A stretch of DNA of 64,000 nt, from the NCBI RefSeq assembly GCF_028369295.1, contig NZ_JAQMYP010000001.1, forward strand, positions 124,001-188,000, written 5' to 3'. The position numbers and the translations under genes are program-made. This document shows, piece by piece, positions 53,901-60,850 of the stretch; position 1 is the first letter of the stretch, and each line of letters begins with the position of its first letter. The notes under the pieces are model-generated. The model was not told where the DNA came from. It did no database searches and saw nothing but the letters and a program-made list of their open reading frames with translations. This stretch comes from Streptomyces sp. HD (lineage in GTDB: Bacteria > Actinomycetota > Actinomycetes > Streptomycetales > Streptomycetaceae).

Positions 53901-55649
53901 CACTTCAGCTACGACGGACTCGGGCGGATGGTCGCGGCACGCTCCGATGTCTCATCCGTCGAGGTGCGCTACGACGTCCTGGGCCATCCGGTATCAGAAA
54001 CGGTGGATGGGAGGACCACCGAATTCCGTTACGATGTGCTCGGTCGCCGCTCATTCCGAAAGACGCCGACTGGGGCAGTCAGTACCTTCGCGTACGACCA
54101 GGCGGGCAACCGGTCCGAGCTCGCCATAGGCAGCCACCTCATCGCCTTCGCGCATGATCCCCGTGGCCTAGAACTTGCTCGAACCCTCGGTGGAGCGGGC
54201 ACGCCCAACTCGGTGACTCTCAACTCTTCTTGGGATGACGCGGGCCGTCTGAGGCGACAGACCCTCAACGCGCCTGGGGGCACGGTCCGTGATCGCTCCT
54301 ACGCCTATAGCGTGGACGGGTTCCCCACTGGGATCACCGATCATTTATCGGGCCAGTCCAAGACGATACGTCTTGATCCTCTCGGCCGCCCGCTCTCCGT
54401 ATCAGCAGCAGGCTGGCAGGAAACGTATGCCTACGATCAGCACGGTAATCAGACGGAGGCCGACTGGCCGGAACGGGCTGCGGATCCGGACAGCCGCGGT
54501 GAACGTACCTACACTGGAACGCGACTCCGTGGTGCAGGCCGTGTCACCTACGAACACGACGCAGCCGGACGGGTCACCTTGCGTCGCAAGACTCGGCTGT
54601 CGCGCAAGCCTGATATCTGGCGCTACACCTACGACGCCGAAGATCGGCTGATCTCCTGCACGACCCCGGACGGCACCGTCTGGCGTTACCGCTACGACCC
54701 ACTCGGTCGCCGCGTAAGCAAACAAAGGCTCTCGGGCGACGGGGGAAGCGTCGTCCAGACCACCCATTTCGTCTGGGACGGTCATCGTCTGGCCGAGCAG
54801 ACCGACTCGTCCAGCGGGGTCACGCTGACGTGGGACCACGACGGTCATCGCCCGCTGCATCAGTACGAACGTAAGCCACTGGACCAGGGCGAGATCGACT
54901 CACGCTTCTTCGCCATAGTCACCGACCTCATCGGTGCACCCACTGAACTCGTTGACGAGAGCGGACAGGTTGCGTGGCACACGCGCAGCACAATATGGGG
55001 AACGACCGCATGGAACACTGACGCGACGGCGTACACACCGCTCCGCTACCCCGGACAGTACGCCGATGCCGAGACTGGGCTGTACTACAACCGCTACCGG
55101 CACTACGACCCCGAGACCGCTCGCTACACCTCCGCCGACCCCTTGGGCCTGGCACCTGCCCCGAACCCTTGCGCATATGTGAGGAACCCACTCGTGTGGG
55201 CAGACCCGTTGGGTCTTTCGCCCTATGCGGGGCCGGGTGGACAGAGGCGCGCATCCCCTGGGCACGTCTTCAGGGGAGGTCAGTACAAGGACCTCAAGGA
55301 CCCCAATACTGGCCGAAACATCCCCGGAACGGAGATCAACCACGTGCCGCCGGCCTCCGTTGCTCAGCATCGTCTTGGGTATGGAACCGGGCCGGCACTC
55401 CAGATGGATTATGAGGACCACCGGGACGTTTATTCAACGGGTTCTTCAAGGGCGGCCAGAGCTTGGCGCACCTGGCAGGATGAACTGATAGCAGGCGGCC
55501 GAGTGGATGAAGCCGTACAAATGGATATCGACGATATCCGGAATCGGTTTGGCAACAAGTATGACGGTGCAATCAAGGAAATGATTCAGGGTCTGGGTAA
55601 CAATCCGGATTACCAAGCACTCAGAACCGTTCCGCGGCAGCTGTATTGA
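50913..55649 (+). CDS. RHS-repeat polymorphic toxin with WXG-like N-terminus and predicted HNH-type nuclease tip
   Basis: 1,578 residues. Residues ~1-100: helical WXG100/ESX-type export domain (ELADAFDDHAGEAVGAVNRL, S-S-E-G-W). ~105-190: helices with a hydrophobic stretch. ~195-250: Gly-rich linker. ~390-520: DUF6531 (GDPIDMATGEMLQSQVDLAL, HLSNYRDGRFFGPSWTSTLD). ~580-1400: many YD/RHS repeats that build the shell. ~1385-1440: core end (YPGQYADAETGLYYNRYRHY, R-Y-T-S-A-D-P-L-G-L). ~1445-1578: toxin, with G-T-E-I-N-H-V-P, M-D-Y-E-D-H-R and M-D-I-D-D-I-R-N-R-F-G motifs like HNH/ENDO VII nucleases. Probably delivered to competitors. From ~52100 on the GC content drops against the 5' part. Confidence 0.9.
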   Translation: MGYVLPSWLDEILDFIGINWPNVDEDDYREMADAMRELADAFDDHAGEAVGAVNRLLSSSEGWAVDALQEHWDKVKSSHLEQLPEVARLFADAMDVVADVIYGMKIKAEVELGAMAASVGISIGLAFVTGGLSALIGAAEITAMREVVRRLIKEAADQIVDQVMAMVTEPVAAKLEKMIEDVVLDLASSAISPAHGAGGGGGGGHGKGSTGMQLNSAGGSAGGGPSGGGGAGGGGGGGGGAGRMRIDHAEYDRAAGDLGRMSESSLTRLSGSLDRAHNANNRTRGKDPFTQGIDAVVDGATKGMKKAVHRIVKHTGETIPKNLRNTSENHKRNEKANEDALKKIMGERDGKDGPSSPGDRLGGPGGKRPVAKGNKSDRLADPELARRARENSDKTKEGDPIDMATGEMLQSQVDLALPGVLPLIIERTHLSNYRDGRFFGPSWTSTLDERLERVDGTGELWWHGADGSSKRYSHAPDLVGESVLPREGHRIPLTCVQGTSGWDLAIIDPRTGLTRRFLPTDGTTASEDDTTIWWLADIEDRNGNSISFHRDEDGTPSGVVHSAGYHVVIDSSDHLGRVSRIALHDGTAETGETTVVTYGYDAAGNLAEIFNSSEEPMRFGYDSDHRITSWTDRNDSTFRYEYDSLGRVVRTVGPDGCLSSTLVYDDEGRRTRYTDSTGATRTFFLNHLGQVIAETDPLGNTTHTGWDRHDNVVARTDALGHTTQYERDEWGNVTAITHPDGTQTLISHDPRLHRPVETVQPDGTAWCFTYDSRGNLTSQQGPDGTTTHLAYHPTGALASITNPLGDTTTAEADPAGLFTTVTNALGAQVTCERDAFGRPVAITDAVGGTTRMAWTVEGRLTTRMLPDGACETWTWDGEGNCLSHTTPEGHQTRYTYGHFDQIATRTDPDGAHYSFTYDTELRLTQVVAPGGLEWSYAYDPAGRLISESDFDDRTVAYHYDAASRLTARTTPLGDSITFTLDPMGRVVAKDVSGDVTHFSYDGLGRMVAARSDVSSVEVRYDVLGHPVSETVDGRTTEFRYDVLGRRSFRKTPTGAVSTFAYDQAGNRSELAIGSHLIAFAHDPRGLELARTLGGAGTPNSVTLNSSWDDAGRLRRQTLNAPGGTVRDRSYAYSVDGFPTGITDHLSGQSKTIRLDPLGRPLSVSAAGWQETYAYDQHGNQTEADWPERAADPDSRGERTYTGTRLRGAGRVTYEHDAAGRVTLRRKTRLSRKPDIWRYTYDAEDRLISCTTPDGTVWRYRYDPLGRRVSKQRLSGDGGSVVQTTHFVWDGHRLAEQTDSSSGVTLTWDHDGHRPLHQYERKPLDQGEIDSRFFAIVTDLIGAPTELVDESGQVAWHTRSTIWGTTAWNTDATAYTPLRYPGQYADAETGLYYNRYRHYDPETARYTSADPLGLAPAPNPCAYVRNPLVWADPLGLSPYAGPGGQRRASPGHVFRGGQYKDLKDPNTGRNIPGTEINHVPPASVAQHRLGYGTGPALQMDYEDHRDVYSTGSSRAARAWRTWQDELIAGGRVDEAVQMDIDDIRNRFGNKYDGAIKEMIQGLGNNPDYQALRTVPRQLY

Positions 55650-55704
55650 GATATCGAACGCGAGCCTCTAGAGTGCGCACGCAGTAAGAACATGAGGAGT
55701 AGCA

Positions 55705-56154
55705 GTGATCGAGGTCGCACCCCCGGACCGCATGGGTCCTGTCTCCATCGGGATGAGCGTGGATGCTGCAGAAGCGGCGTTGCGTGCCCACGGAGCAGTA
55801 CGTGTCGGCGAACAGGATGGCTTGCGCCGAGGCGTCGCCTACTATGCCAGCGGCCTGAGTCTCCACGTGCACACGGGAACCGGTGGTTTGGTCAATGCTG
55901 TGGAAGCATTCCGACCCATCAACCCAGACGTTCTCAGCCTCAACGGCATCGACCTATTCAGTACACCTGCCCATGAAGTGGAGAGCGTCCTGCGCGGGTT
56001 CACGGAGGTCGAGATCGAGGAGCGTGGGTGCATGCTCATCGCTCCAGACCTGCTCCTGTCGCTATGGCGCCCGTATGTGGCTGAATCTTCCGATGATCGC
56101 GATGGCTACTATTTCGAATCGGCGCTGGTGGCGAATCCTGGGTATTACGACTGA
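55705..56154 (+). CDS. Candidate immunity protein for the RHS toxin
   Basis: 149 residues from GTG 55705 with GAGGAG upstream, 55 bases after the toxin stop. No signal peptide, so it would act in the cytoplasm. I do not recognise the family; features are IGMSVDAAEAALRAHG near the start and several acidic patches, including the tail E-S-S-D-D-R-D-G. Position directly behind the toxin and acidic character are the only evidence for an immunity role. Lower GC than neighbouring housekeeping-like genes. Confidence 0.6.
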   Translation: MIEVAPPDRMGPVSIGMSVDAAEAALRAHGAVRVGEQDGLRRGVAYYASGLSLHVHTGTGGLVNAVEAFRPINPDVLSLNGIDLFSTPAHEVESVLRGFTEVEIEERGCMLIAPDLLLSLWRPYVAESSDDRDGYYFESALVANPGYYD

Positions 56155-56162
56155 CCCGACCT

Positions 56163-56396
56163 CTACAGGTAGATCATCCCGAAGGGCCGTGATTCCCTGA
56201 CGGCAGCGACGAAGGCCGACCACTTGGCGGCGGAGAAAACCAGCGCCGGGCCGTGCGGGTTCTTGGAGTCGCGGACGGGGACGCCGGTGGGGTGGTTGTC
56301 GAGGACTTCGAGGCAGCTTCCGGCGTTGTCATCGCTGTGCGACGACTTGCGCCAGCCGCGCAATGTGGCCGCGTTCGGGATGATGCGCTCAGTCAT
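56163..56396 (-). CDS. DUF397 domain protein
   Basis: 77 residues. The motif G-W-R-K-S-S-H-S-D-D-N-A-G-S-C-L-E-V followed by V-P-V-R-D-S-K-N-P and W-S-A-F-V is characteristic of DUF397. In Streptomyces these are small partners of XRE/DUF5753 regulators (bldB-/abaA-type systems) and may work as toxin-like or antirepressor components. It overlaps the regulator gene upstream by 8 bases, so they are translated together. Confidence 0.92.
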   Translation of the reverse strand: MTERIIPNAATLRGWRKSSHSDDNAGSCLEVLDNHPTGVPVRDSKNPHGPALVFSAAKWSAFVAAVRESRPFGMIYL

Positions 56397-57186
56397 GGTG
56401 CCCGTACTCCTTCGCAGTGGCCCTGAGCAGGGCCAGTGAGTCCTTCAGTGGCATCGCGTCGCTCAGTGCGAGAGCGTAGCGATGCTGCAACTTCCGCACG
56501 CCGGACGGGGAATCGTGCAGTTTCCCGACGTGCCCACCCTCGCTGTAGGCCAGGGGCGGCTGGTCCTCGAACCACATCAGCGTGAGCATGCTGCTCATCA
56601 GCGGATGAAAACCCACTCCGAACGGCAGCACATGCACGCGGATACGTCCAGTCTCCGCGAGACGAACAACGTGCATGAACTGCTCGGCCATGACATCCCC
56701 GTCGGCCACAGGGCGCCGCAGCAGTGTCTCGTCCAGCAGTGCCCACACCACGGGCGTCAGGGGATCGTCCAGGATCTTCGCGCGCTCAAGGCGTGTGACA
56801 ACGCGCCTGTCACACTCCTCTTCACTCACCGGAGGGAACGCCGCGCCCAGAACCGCACGCGCGTACCTTTTCGTCTGGAGGATGCCCGGGAAGTACGCCA
56901 GGGCGAACTCGTGAATCTCCACCGTCTGTTGTTCGAGTACGCGCACCCTCTCGAAGTACTCGGCGATCGAGTCCTCGTCGTCCTGTGGCAGAAAGCTGCT
57001 CAGCACATTCCCCGTGTTCAGGGCCGTGTCCAGCCGACGCGCGTCCTCCTTGGACGGCACCCGGCGCCCCGCCTCGATATGCGCGATGTGCGAACGCGTC
57101 ATGACCGCTCGGTCGGCCGGCTGCTGCTGCGTCAGCCCTGCCGCCTCCCGCTGTTCCTTGAGCCAGTCGCCGTAGATGCTGCCCAC
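56389..57186 (-). CDS. XRE-family regulator with DUF5753 (Scr1-type)
   Basis: 265 residues. N-terminal helix-turn-helix (LKEQREAAGLTQQQPADRAV, then SHIAHIEAGRRVP) and a C-terminal DUF5753 ligand domain (IHEFALAYFPGILQTKRYAR, VWALLDETLLRRPV, MSSMLTLMWF). Pairs of this gene with DUF397 regulate morphology and antibiotic genes. Oddity: in the first helix the usual Q-Q-x-L-A is Q-Q-Q-P-A, a Leu-to-Pro change from one base (CTG to CCG) that could unfold the DNA-binding helix. A dyad at 57201-57221 is a likely autoregulatory site. Confidence 0.9.
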   Translation of the reverse strand: MGSIYGDWLKEQREAAGLTQQQPADRAVMTRSHIAHIEAGRRVPSKEDARRLDTALNTGNVLSSFLPQDDEDSIAEYFERVRVLEQQTVEIHEFALAYFPGILQTKRYARAVLGAAFPPVSEEECDRRVVTRLERAKILDDPLTPVVWALLDETLLRRPVADGDVMAEQFMHVVRLAETGRIRVHVLPFGVGFHPLMSSMLTLMWFEDQPPLAYSEGGHVGKLHDSPSGVRKLQHRYALALSDAMPLKDSLALLRATAKEYGHHD

Positions 57187-57200
57187 CAGATCAACTCCCC

Positions 57201-57221
57201 TGTGACAAATGCTCTGTCACA
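57201..57221. promoter_or_regulatory. Palindrome upstream of the XRE/DUF5753 gene
   Basis: TGTGACA (57201-57207) and TGTCACA (57215-57221) form a perfect 7-bp inverted repeat with a 7-base spacer, 15 bases before the regulator start. Consistent with autoregulation. Confidence 0.55.
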
Positions 57222-57411
57222 CGCTTCCCTCTGGCGAGGCTAGCCCGATCCGTCTCACTCTGTGAGTTGATCGCTACAGAACGCGAAACCCCCGCGACCG
57301 CGCGACTGGTCCGGGGGCGTGGTCATCAACAACCGCTGGGAGCCGACGACATGAGTCACCGTATCGCCCTACTCTTGGCGCCGCGGCTACCGGAATTCAT
57401 TCGCAGTGCAT

Positions 57412-57425
57412 CGGCCTTCAGGCCG
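57412..57425. repeat. Left-end hairpin of the IS
   Basis: CGGCCTTCAGGCCG, with CA/TG pairing beyond one mismatch (57409-57428). Recognised by TnpA as single-stranded DNA in this family. Confidence 0.7.
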
Positions 57426-57555
57426 GTGGTGAAGCGAATCTGATGGTGGCGACGCGGAGTGTCGCGGATTCAGGTCCGGCGGAGCCGGACACAGCAGTTC
57501 TCTGCCTGCGGCGCGGAGCGTCGCGCGGGCGGGTCCCGATGGAGCCGGGTGGTGC

Positions 57556-57972
57556 TCACACCGGCCGGTTCTGCTGTTCGATGTACTGCCTGACCACGGA
57601 GAGCGGGGCGCCGCCGACGGTTCCGGCGAAGTAGGACCCGGACCAGAGTTTGTTGGCCCGCCAGTAGTGCCGTACCAGCTCGGGGAACTCCTGGCGCAGG
57701 CGGCGGGAGGAGACGCCCTTGAGGGAGTTGACCAACTTGGTTACGGCGACCTTGGGCGGAAAGTTCACCAGCAGGTGGACGTGGTTGTCCTCGCCGTTGA
57801 ACTCCACCAGCTCGCACTCGAAGTCCGTACACACCGACCGCATGATCTCCTCCATGCGCCTCAAGTGGGCATCGGCGAATACCTTGTGTCGGAACTTGGT
57901 CACGAAGACCAAGTGGACGTGCATCACGAACGCACAGTGCCGACCAGTTCTGATGTTCTGCATCTCACCCAT
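57556..57972 (-). CDS. tnpA: IS200/IS605 transposase TnpA (Y1 HUH)
   Basis: 138 residues from ATG 57972, the usual length. HUH motif in N-H-V-H-L-L-V and the nucleophile Tyr in V-V-R-Q-Y-I-E-Q. Other family segments: MHVHLVFVTKFRHKVF, LVNSLKGVSSRRLRQEFPEL, W-S-G-S-Y-F-A-G. It cuts and joins the hairpin ends as single-stranded DNA. It looks intact, so the element may be mobile. Starts 26 bases from tnpB on the opposite strand. Confidence 0.92.
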   Translation of the reverse strand: MGEMQNIRTGRHCAFVMHVHLVFVTKFRHKVFADAHLRRMEEIMRSVCTDFECELVEFNGEDNHVHLLVNFPPKVAVTKLVNSLKGVSSRRLRQEFPELVRHYWRANKLWSGSYFAGTVGGAPLSVVRQYIEQQNRPV

Positions 57973-57997
57973 AACCCAAGTATGTATCGTGATCGTC

Positions 57998-59221
57998 ATG
58001 CAGCTCAGGTACGCCTTCAGGTTGTACCCGGACACCAGCCAGCGGACCGCGTTGGCGAAGGCGTTCGGGTGCGCCCGTGTCGTGTTCAACGACGCGGTCC
58101 GCGCCCGTGAAGACGCCCGCAAGGCCCAGCAGCCGTTCCCGAAGATCGGCGAGCTGTCCACGCGCCTGATCACCGAGGCCAAGCGGACAGCGGAACGGTC
58201 CTGGCTGGGCGAGGTCTCCGCGGTCGTCCTGCAGCAGTCCCTGCGGGACGCCGAGACCGCGTACCGCAACTTCTTCGCCTCCCTCAAGGGCGATCGCAAG
58301 GGCCCCAGGGCCGGCCCGCCCCGCTTCAAGTCACGCAAGGACGCCCGGCAGTCGATCCGGTTCACCGCCAACGCGCGCTGGAACATCACCGGCAAAGGGC
58401 GCCTGAACCTGCCGAAGATCGGCGCGGTGAAAGTGAAGTGGTCCCGCACGCTGCCCGCCACCCCCTCCTCCGTCACCGTTATCAAGGACGCGGCCGGGCG
58501 GTGCTTCGCTTCCTTCGTCATCGACACCGACCCCGCCGCTGACGCGGCCCGGATGCCCGACACCGGCCGCACCATCGGCATCGACCTCGGCCTGACCCAC
58601 TTCGCGGTCCTGTCCGACGGCACGAAAATCGACTCCCCGCGCTTCCTGCGGCGCGCGGAGAAGAAGCTGAAGAAGGCCCAGCGTGAGCTGTCCCGCAAGC
58701 AGAAGGGAAGCAAGAACCGCGAAGAGGCCCGCCTGAAGGTCGCCCGCGCCCACGCCAAGGTCACCGACGCCCGTCATGAGTTCCACCACCAGCTCTCCAC
58801 GAAGCTGATCTCCGAGAACCAAGGGATCGCCGTGGAGGACCTGTCGGTGGCGGGACTGGCCCGCACGAAGCTGGCCAAGTCCGTGCACGACGCCGGATGG
58901 TCATCGTTCATCAGCATGCTCCAGTACAAGGCGGAGCGGTACGGCCGCACTCTGGTGAAGATCGGCCGGTTCGAGCCGACCTCCCAGACCTGCTCCACCT
59001 GCGGCGTCAAGGACGGACCGAAACCCCTCAACGTGCGGGAATGGACCTGTACCGCCTGCGGCAGCGTCCACGACCGAGACCACAATGCCGCGATCAACGT
59101 GAAGACGGCCGCCGGACTGGCGGCATCAGCCTGCGGAGCGCCGGTAAGACCAGGAACAATCCCGGCACAGCGCGAAGAAACAGGAAGCCACGGATTCCCG
59201 ACCGAACCCCGTGCCGCGTAG
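57998..59221 (+). CDS. tnpB: TnpB RNA-guided nuclease
   Basis: 407 residues from ATG 57998. RuvC catalytic residues are present: Asp in G-I-D-L-G-L-T, Glu in A-V-E-D-L, Asp in D-R-D-H-N-A-A. The zinc ribbon is C-S-T-C...C-T-A-C. The N-terminal LRYAFRLYPDTSQ is typical. TnpB uses an RNA from the element's right end to cut DNA next to a short motif, which keeps the IS in place. The guide RNA would cover the 3' part of the gene and the right hairpin, with guide sequence from 59282 on. Confidence 0.92.
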   Translation: MQLRYAFRLYPDTSQRTALAKAFGCARVVFNDAVRAREDARKAQQPFPKIGELSTRLITEAKRTAERSWLGEVSAVVLQQSLRDAETAYRNFFASLKGDRKGPRAGPPRFKSRKDARQSIRFTANARWNITGKGRLNLPKIGAVKVKWSRTLPATPSSVTVIKDAAGRCFASFVIDTDPAADAARMPDTGRTIGIDLGLTHFAVLSDGTKIDSPRFLRRAEKKLKKAQRELSRKQKGSKNREEARLKVARAHAKVTDARHEFHHQLSTKLISENQGIAVEDLSVAGLARTKLAKSVHDAGWSSFISMLQYKAERYGRTLVKIGRFEPTSQTCSTCGVKDGPKPLNVREWTCTACGSVHDRDHNAAINVKTAAGLAASACGAPVRPGTIPAQREETGSHGFPTEPRAA

Positions 59222-59251
59222 CGGCACAGCAACGATCGAGAAGGCCAGAAT

Positions 59252-59271
59252 CCTCGGGCTTCAGCCCGAGG
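59252..59271. repeat. Right-end hairpin of the IS
   Basis: Perfect 8-bp stem CCTCGGGC/GCCCGAGG with a TTCA loop, followed by GTGCAAGTCAA. Likely also the 3' stem of the TnpB guide RNA scaffold. Confidence 0.75.
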
Positions 59272-59387
59272 TGCAAGTCAAGGTTCCTGCTGGCCCGAAT
59301 GAGCGAGGCGCTGGCCGATGCCTGTCGTATCGCGGTGAGCCGGGGCGGGCGTCTTTCCCGGCCGAAGTGACACGCCCCCACCACCCC

Positions 59388-59837
59388 TCAGAAGTGCGTC
59401 CCGATCCCGAACGCGCGCCGCAGCCGAGACATGTCCCGTCGGTCTCGGACCCTCGGCTCGTACCCCTGATGGAAGTAAACCTGCTGATCGGCGGGCAGAC
59501 ACGGGACCGTCGTCCCGCTGATCGTGCCTGTCACGAAGCAGGATGAGGGGTACTTGAAAGGGCGCGACGGCTCGGGTGACGCCTGCACCGCGGAGCCGTC
59601 CTCGGCGAAGACCAGTGGATGCACATCGATCTCTCGTGCGGCCTCCTGCTCCTGGCGATGCATCACGTCCAGGTCTCCATGCTGCATCCGACAGCGGCTT
59701 CGCCGTGGGCGGTTCTGCTCCCCGACCAGGGCGTCGTTCCCCCAGCCGCCACCGATCGGGACGGCGGCCCTCACCTCGCGCAGCAAGGCCGGGACGGTCA
59801 ACACGTCGTCAGCGGTCATCACACCCTGGGTCATCAC
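59388..59837 (-). pseudogene. Decayed nucleotidyltransferase (ANT/Lin-type)
   Basis: About 149 codons. The start matches the nucleotidyltransferase motif (I-G-G-G-W-G-N-D-A-L-V-G-E-Q, where intact enzymes have D-G-G-W-G-V-D) and the C-terminal half is good (REIDVHPLVF, then V-Q-A-S-P, Y-P-S-S-C-F-V-T-G-T-I, GYEPRVRDRRDMSRLRRAFG). Between them, the region that should carry the second metal Asp (L-D-L-V/D-x-D) is shortened and reads H-G-D-L-D-V-M-H. It seems to have lost about 30 codons and is probably inactive. Confidence 0.6.
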
Positions 59838-59894
59838 CCCCAGAGCCCCTCACACGCGTACAACCTTTCACTCCGCCTCACGAGTCAAGAGGGC

Positions 59895-60773
59895 ATGAAT
59901 CACGGGACACCGAGCGACAAGTCAAGAGGCATTTCCAGACGCGCCAGAGCGCTCGTCGCGGTGGGGGTGGGTGCGGGCGTGCTCGTGCCGTCCGTCGCGG
60001 CCGCCACGCCCGCCGCCGCGGCCACACCCACCGTCAGCTGTACGTCGGCCAAGGAGGGTCTCGCCGACAAGCTGAAGAAGGACATCACCGCGGCGCTCGC
60101 CAACCGCAAGGGCACGGTCGCGGTCGGCCTGTACGACCGTGCCACGAACACCACCTGCACGCTGCGGCCCGCCACCGCCTTCGACTCCGCCAGCGTCGTC
60201 AAGGTCACCGTGCTGGCCACGCTGCTGTGGGACGCGAAGAAGCACGACCGGTATCTCACCGACCGGGAGGTGTCCCTCGCCAAGGCGATGATCACCAAGT
60301 CCGACAACGCCGCGACCCGCACGCTCTGGAAGCAGCTCGGCATGACGAAGATCAAGGGCTTCCTCACCGCCGCCGGCATGACCCAGACCAAGCCCGGCGC
60401 GGACGGCTACTGGGGTCTGACCCAGATCACCGTCACCGACGAGCAGAAGCTGCTGAAGCTCCTCACGCAGAAGAACTCGGTGCTGAGCGACAACTCCCGC
60501 TCCTACATCCTGAAGCTGATGGGCCAGGTCGTCTCCTCGCAGCGCTGGGGCACGCCGTACGGAGCGCCGTCCGGTGTCTCGGTGGCCGTCAAGAACGGCT
60601 GGCTGGAGCGGGCCACCAACGGCTGGCGGGTGCACAGCGTCGGCACGTTCAAGGGCGGCGGTCACGACTACATGGTCACGGTGCTCACCCACGGCAACAG
60701 CACCATGAACTACGGCATCTCGACCATCCAGGGCGTCGCCAAGGTCATCCATCGGGACCTGGCGGCCGGTTGA
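59895..60773 (+). CDS. Secreted class A beta-lactamase-fold serine hydrolase
   Basis: 292 residues from ATG 59895. Twin Arg in I-S-R-R-A-R-A then a hydrophobic core and cleavage near A-A-A-A-T: a likely Tat or Sec signal. Serine beta-lactamase/transpeptidase motifs: S-V-V-K (S-x-x-K), S-D-N, and K-N-G (K-x-G). The E166 region of true class A enzymes is not obvious, so it may be a DD-peptidase-like or esterase member rather than an antibiotic-destroying enzyme. Upstream codons in the same frame lack coding character. Confidence 0.85.
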   Translation: MNHGTPSDKSRGISRRARALVAVGVGAGVLVPSVAAATPAAAATPTVSCTSAKEGLADKLKKDITAALANRKGTVAVGLYDRATNTTCTLRPATAFDSASVVKVTVLATLLWDAKKHDRYLTDREVSLAKAMITKSDNAATRTLWKQLGMTKIKGFLTAAGMTQTKPGADGYWGLTQITVTDEQKLLKLLTQKNSVLSDNSRSYILKLMGQVVSSQRWGTPYGAPSGVSVAVKNGWLERATNGWRVHSVGTFKGGGHDYMVTVLTHGNSTMNYGISTIQGVAKVIHRDLAAG

Positions 60774-60850
60774 CCTTCAAGCCGACCGTTGAGTCGACCA
60801 TTAACGCGGCGGCCTACCTCGCGTCACCCACCCGTCCTACGGTGACCCCC

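Larger units (their letters stand above)
57409..59281. mobile_element. IS200/IS605-family insertion sequence with tnpA and tnpB
   Basis: Divergent tnpA and tnpB lie between subterminal hairpins: CGGCCT-TC-AGGCCG at 57412-57425 on the left and CCTCGGGC-TTCA-GCCCGAGG at 59252-59271 on the right. The right end runs to TCAA at 59278-59281, like the right cleavage site of IS608. There are no terminal inverted repeats or target duplications, as expected for single-strand transposition. The exact left end is uncertain (between about 57396 and 57409). Left of it, 57222-57395, I see only a short frame (see findings). Confidence 0.88.

Noticed and set aside
59619..59894. N-terminal extension of the beta-lactamase-fold protein
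   Set aside because: The added residues have no coding character and would bury the signal peptide; ATG 59895 begins the export signal.
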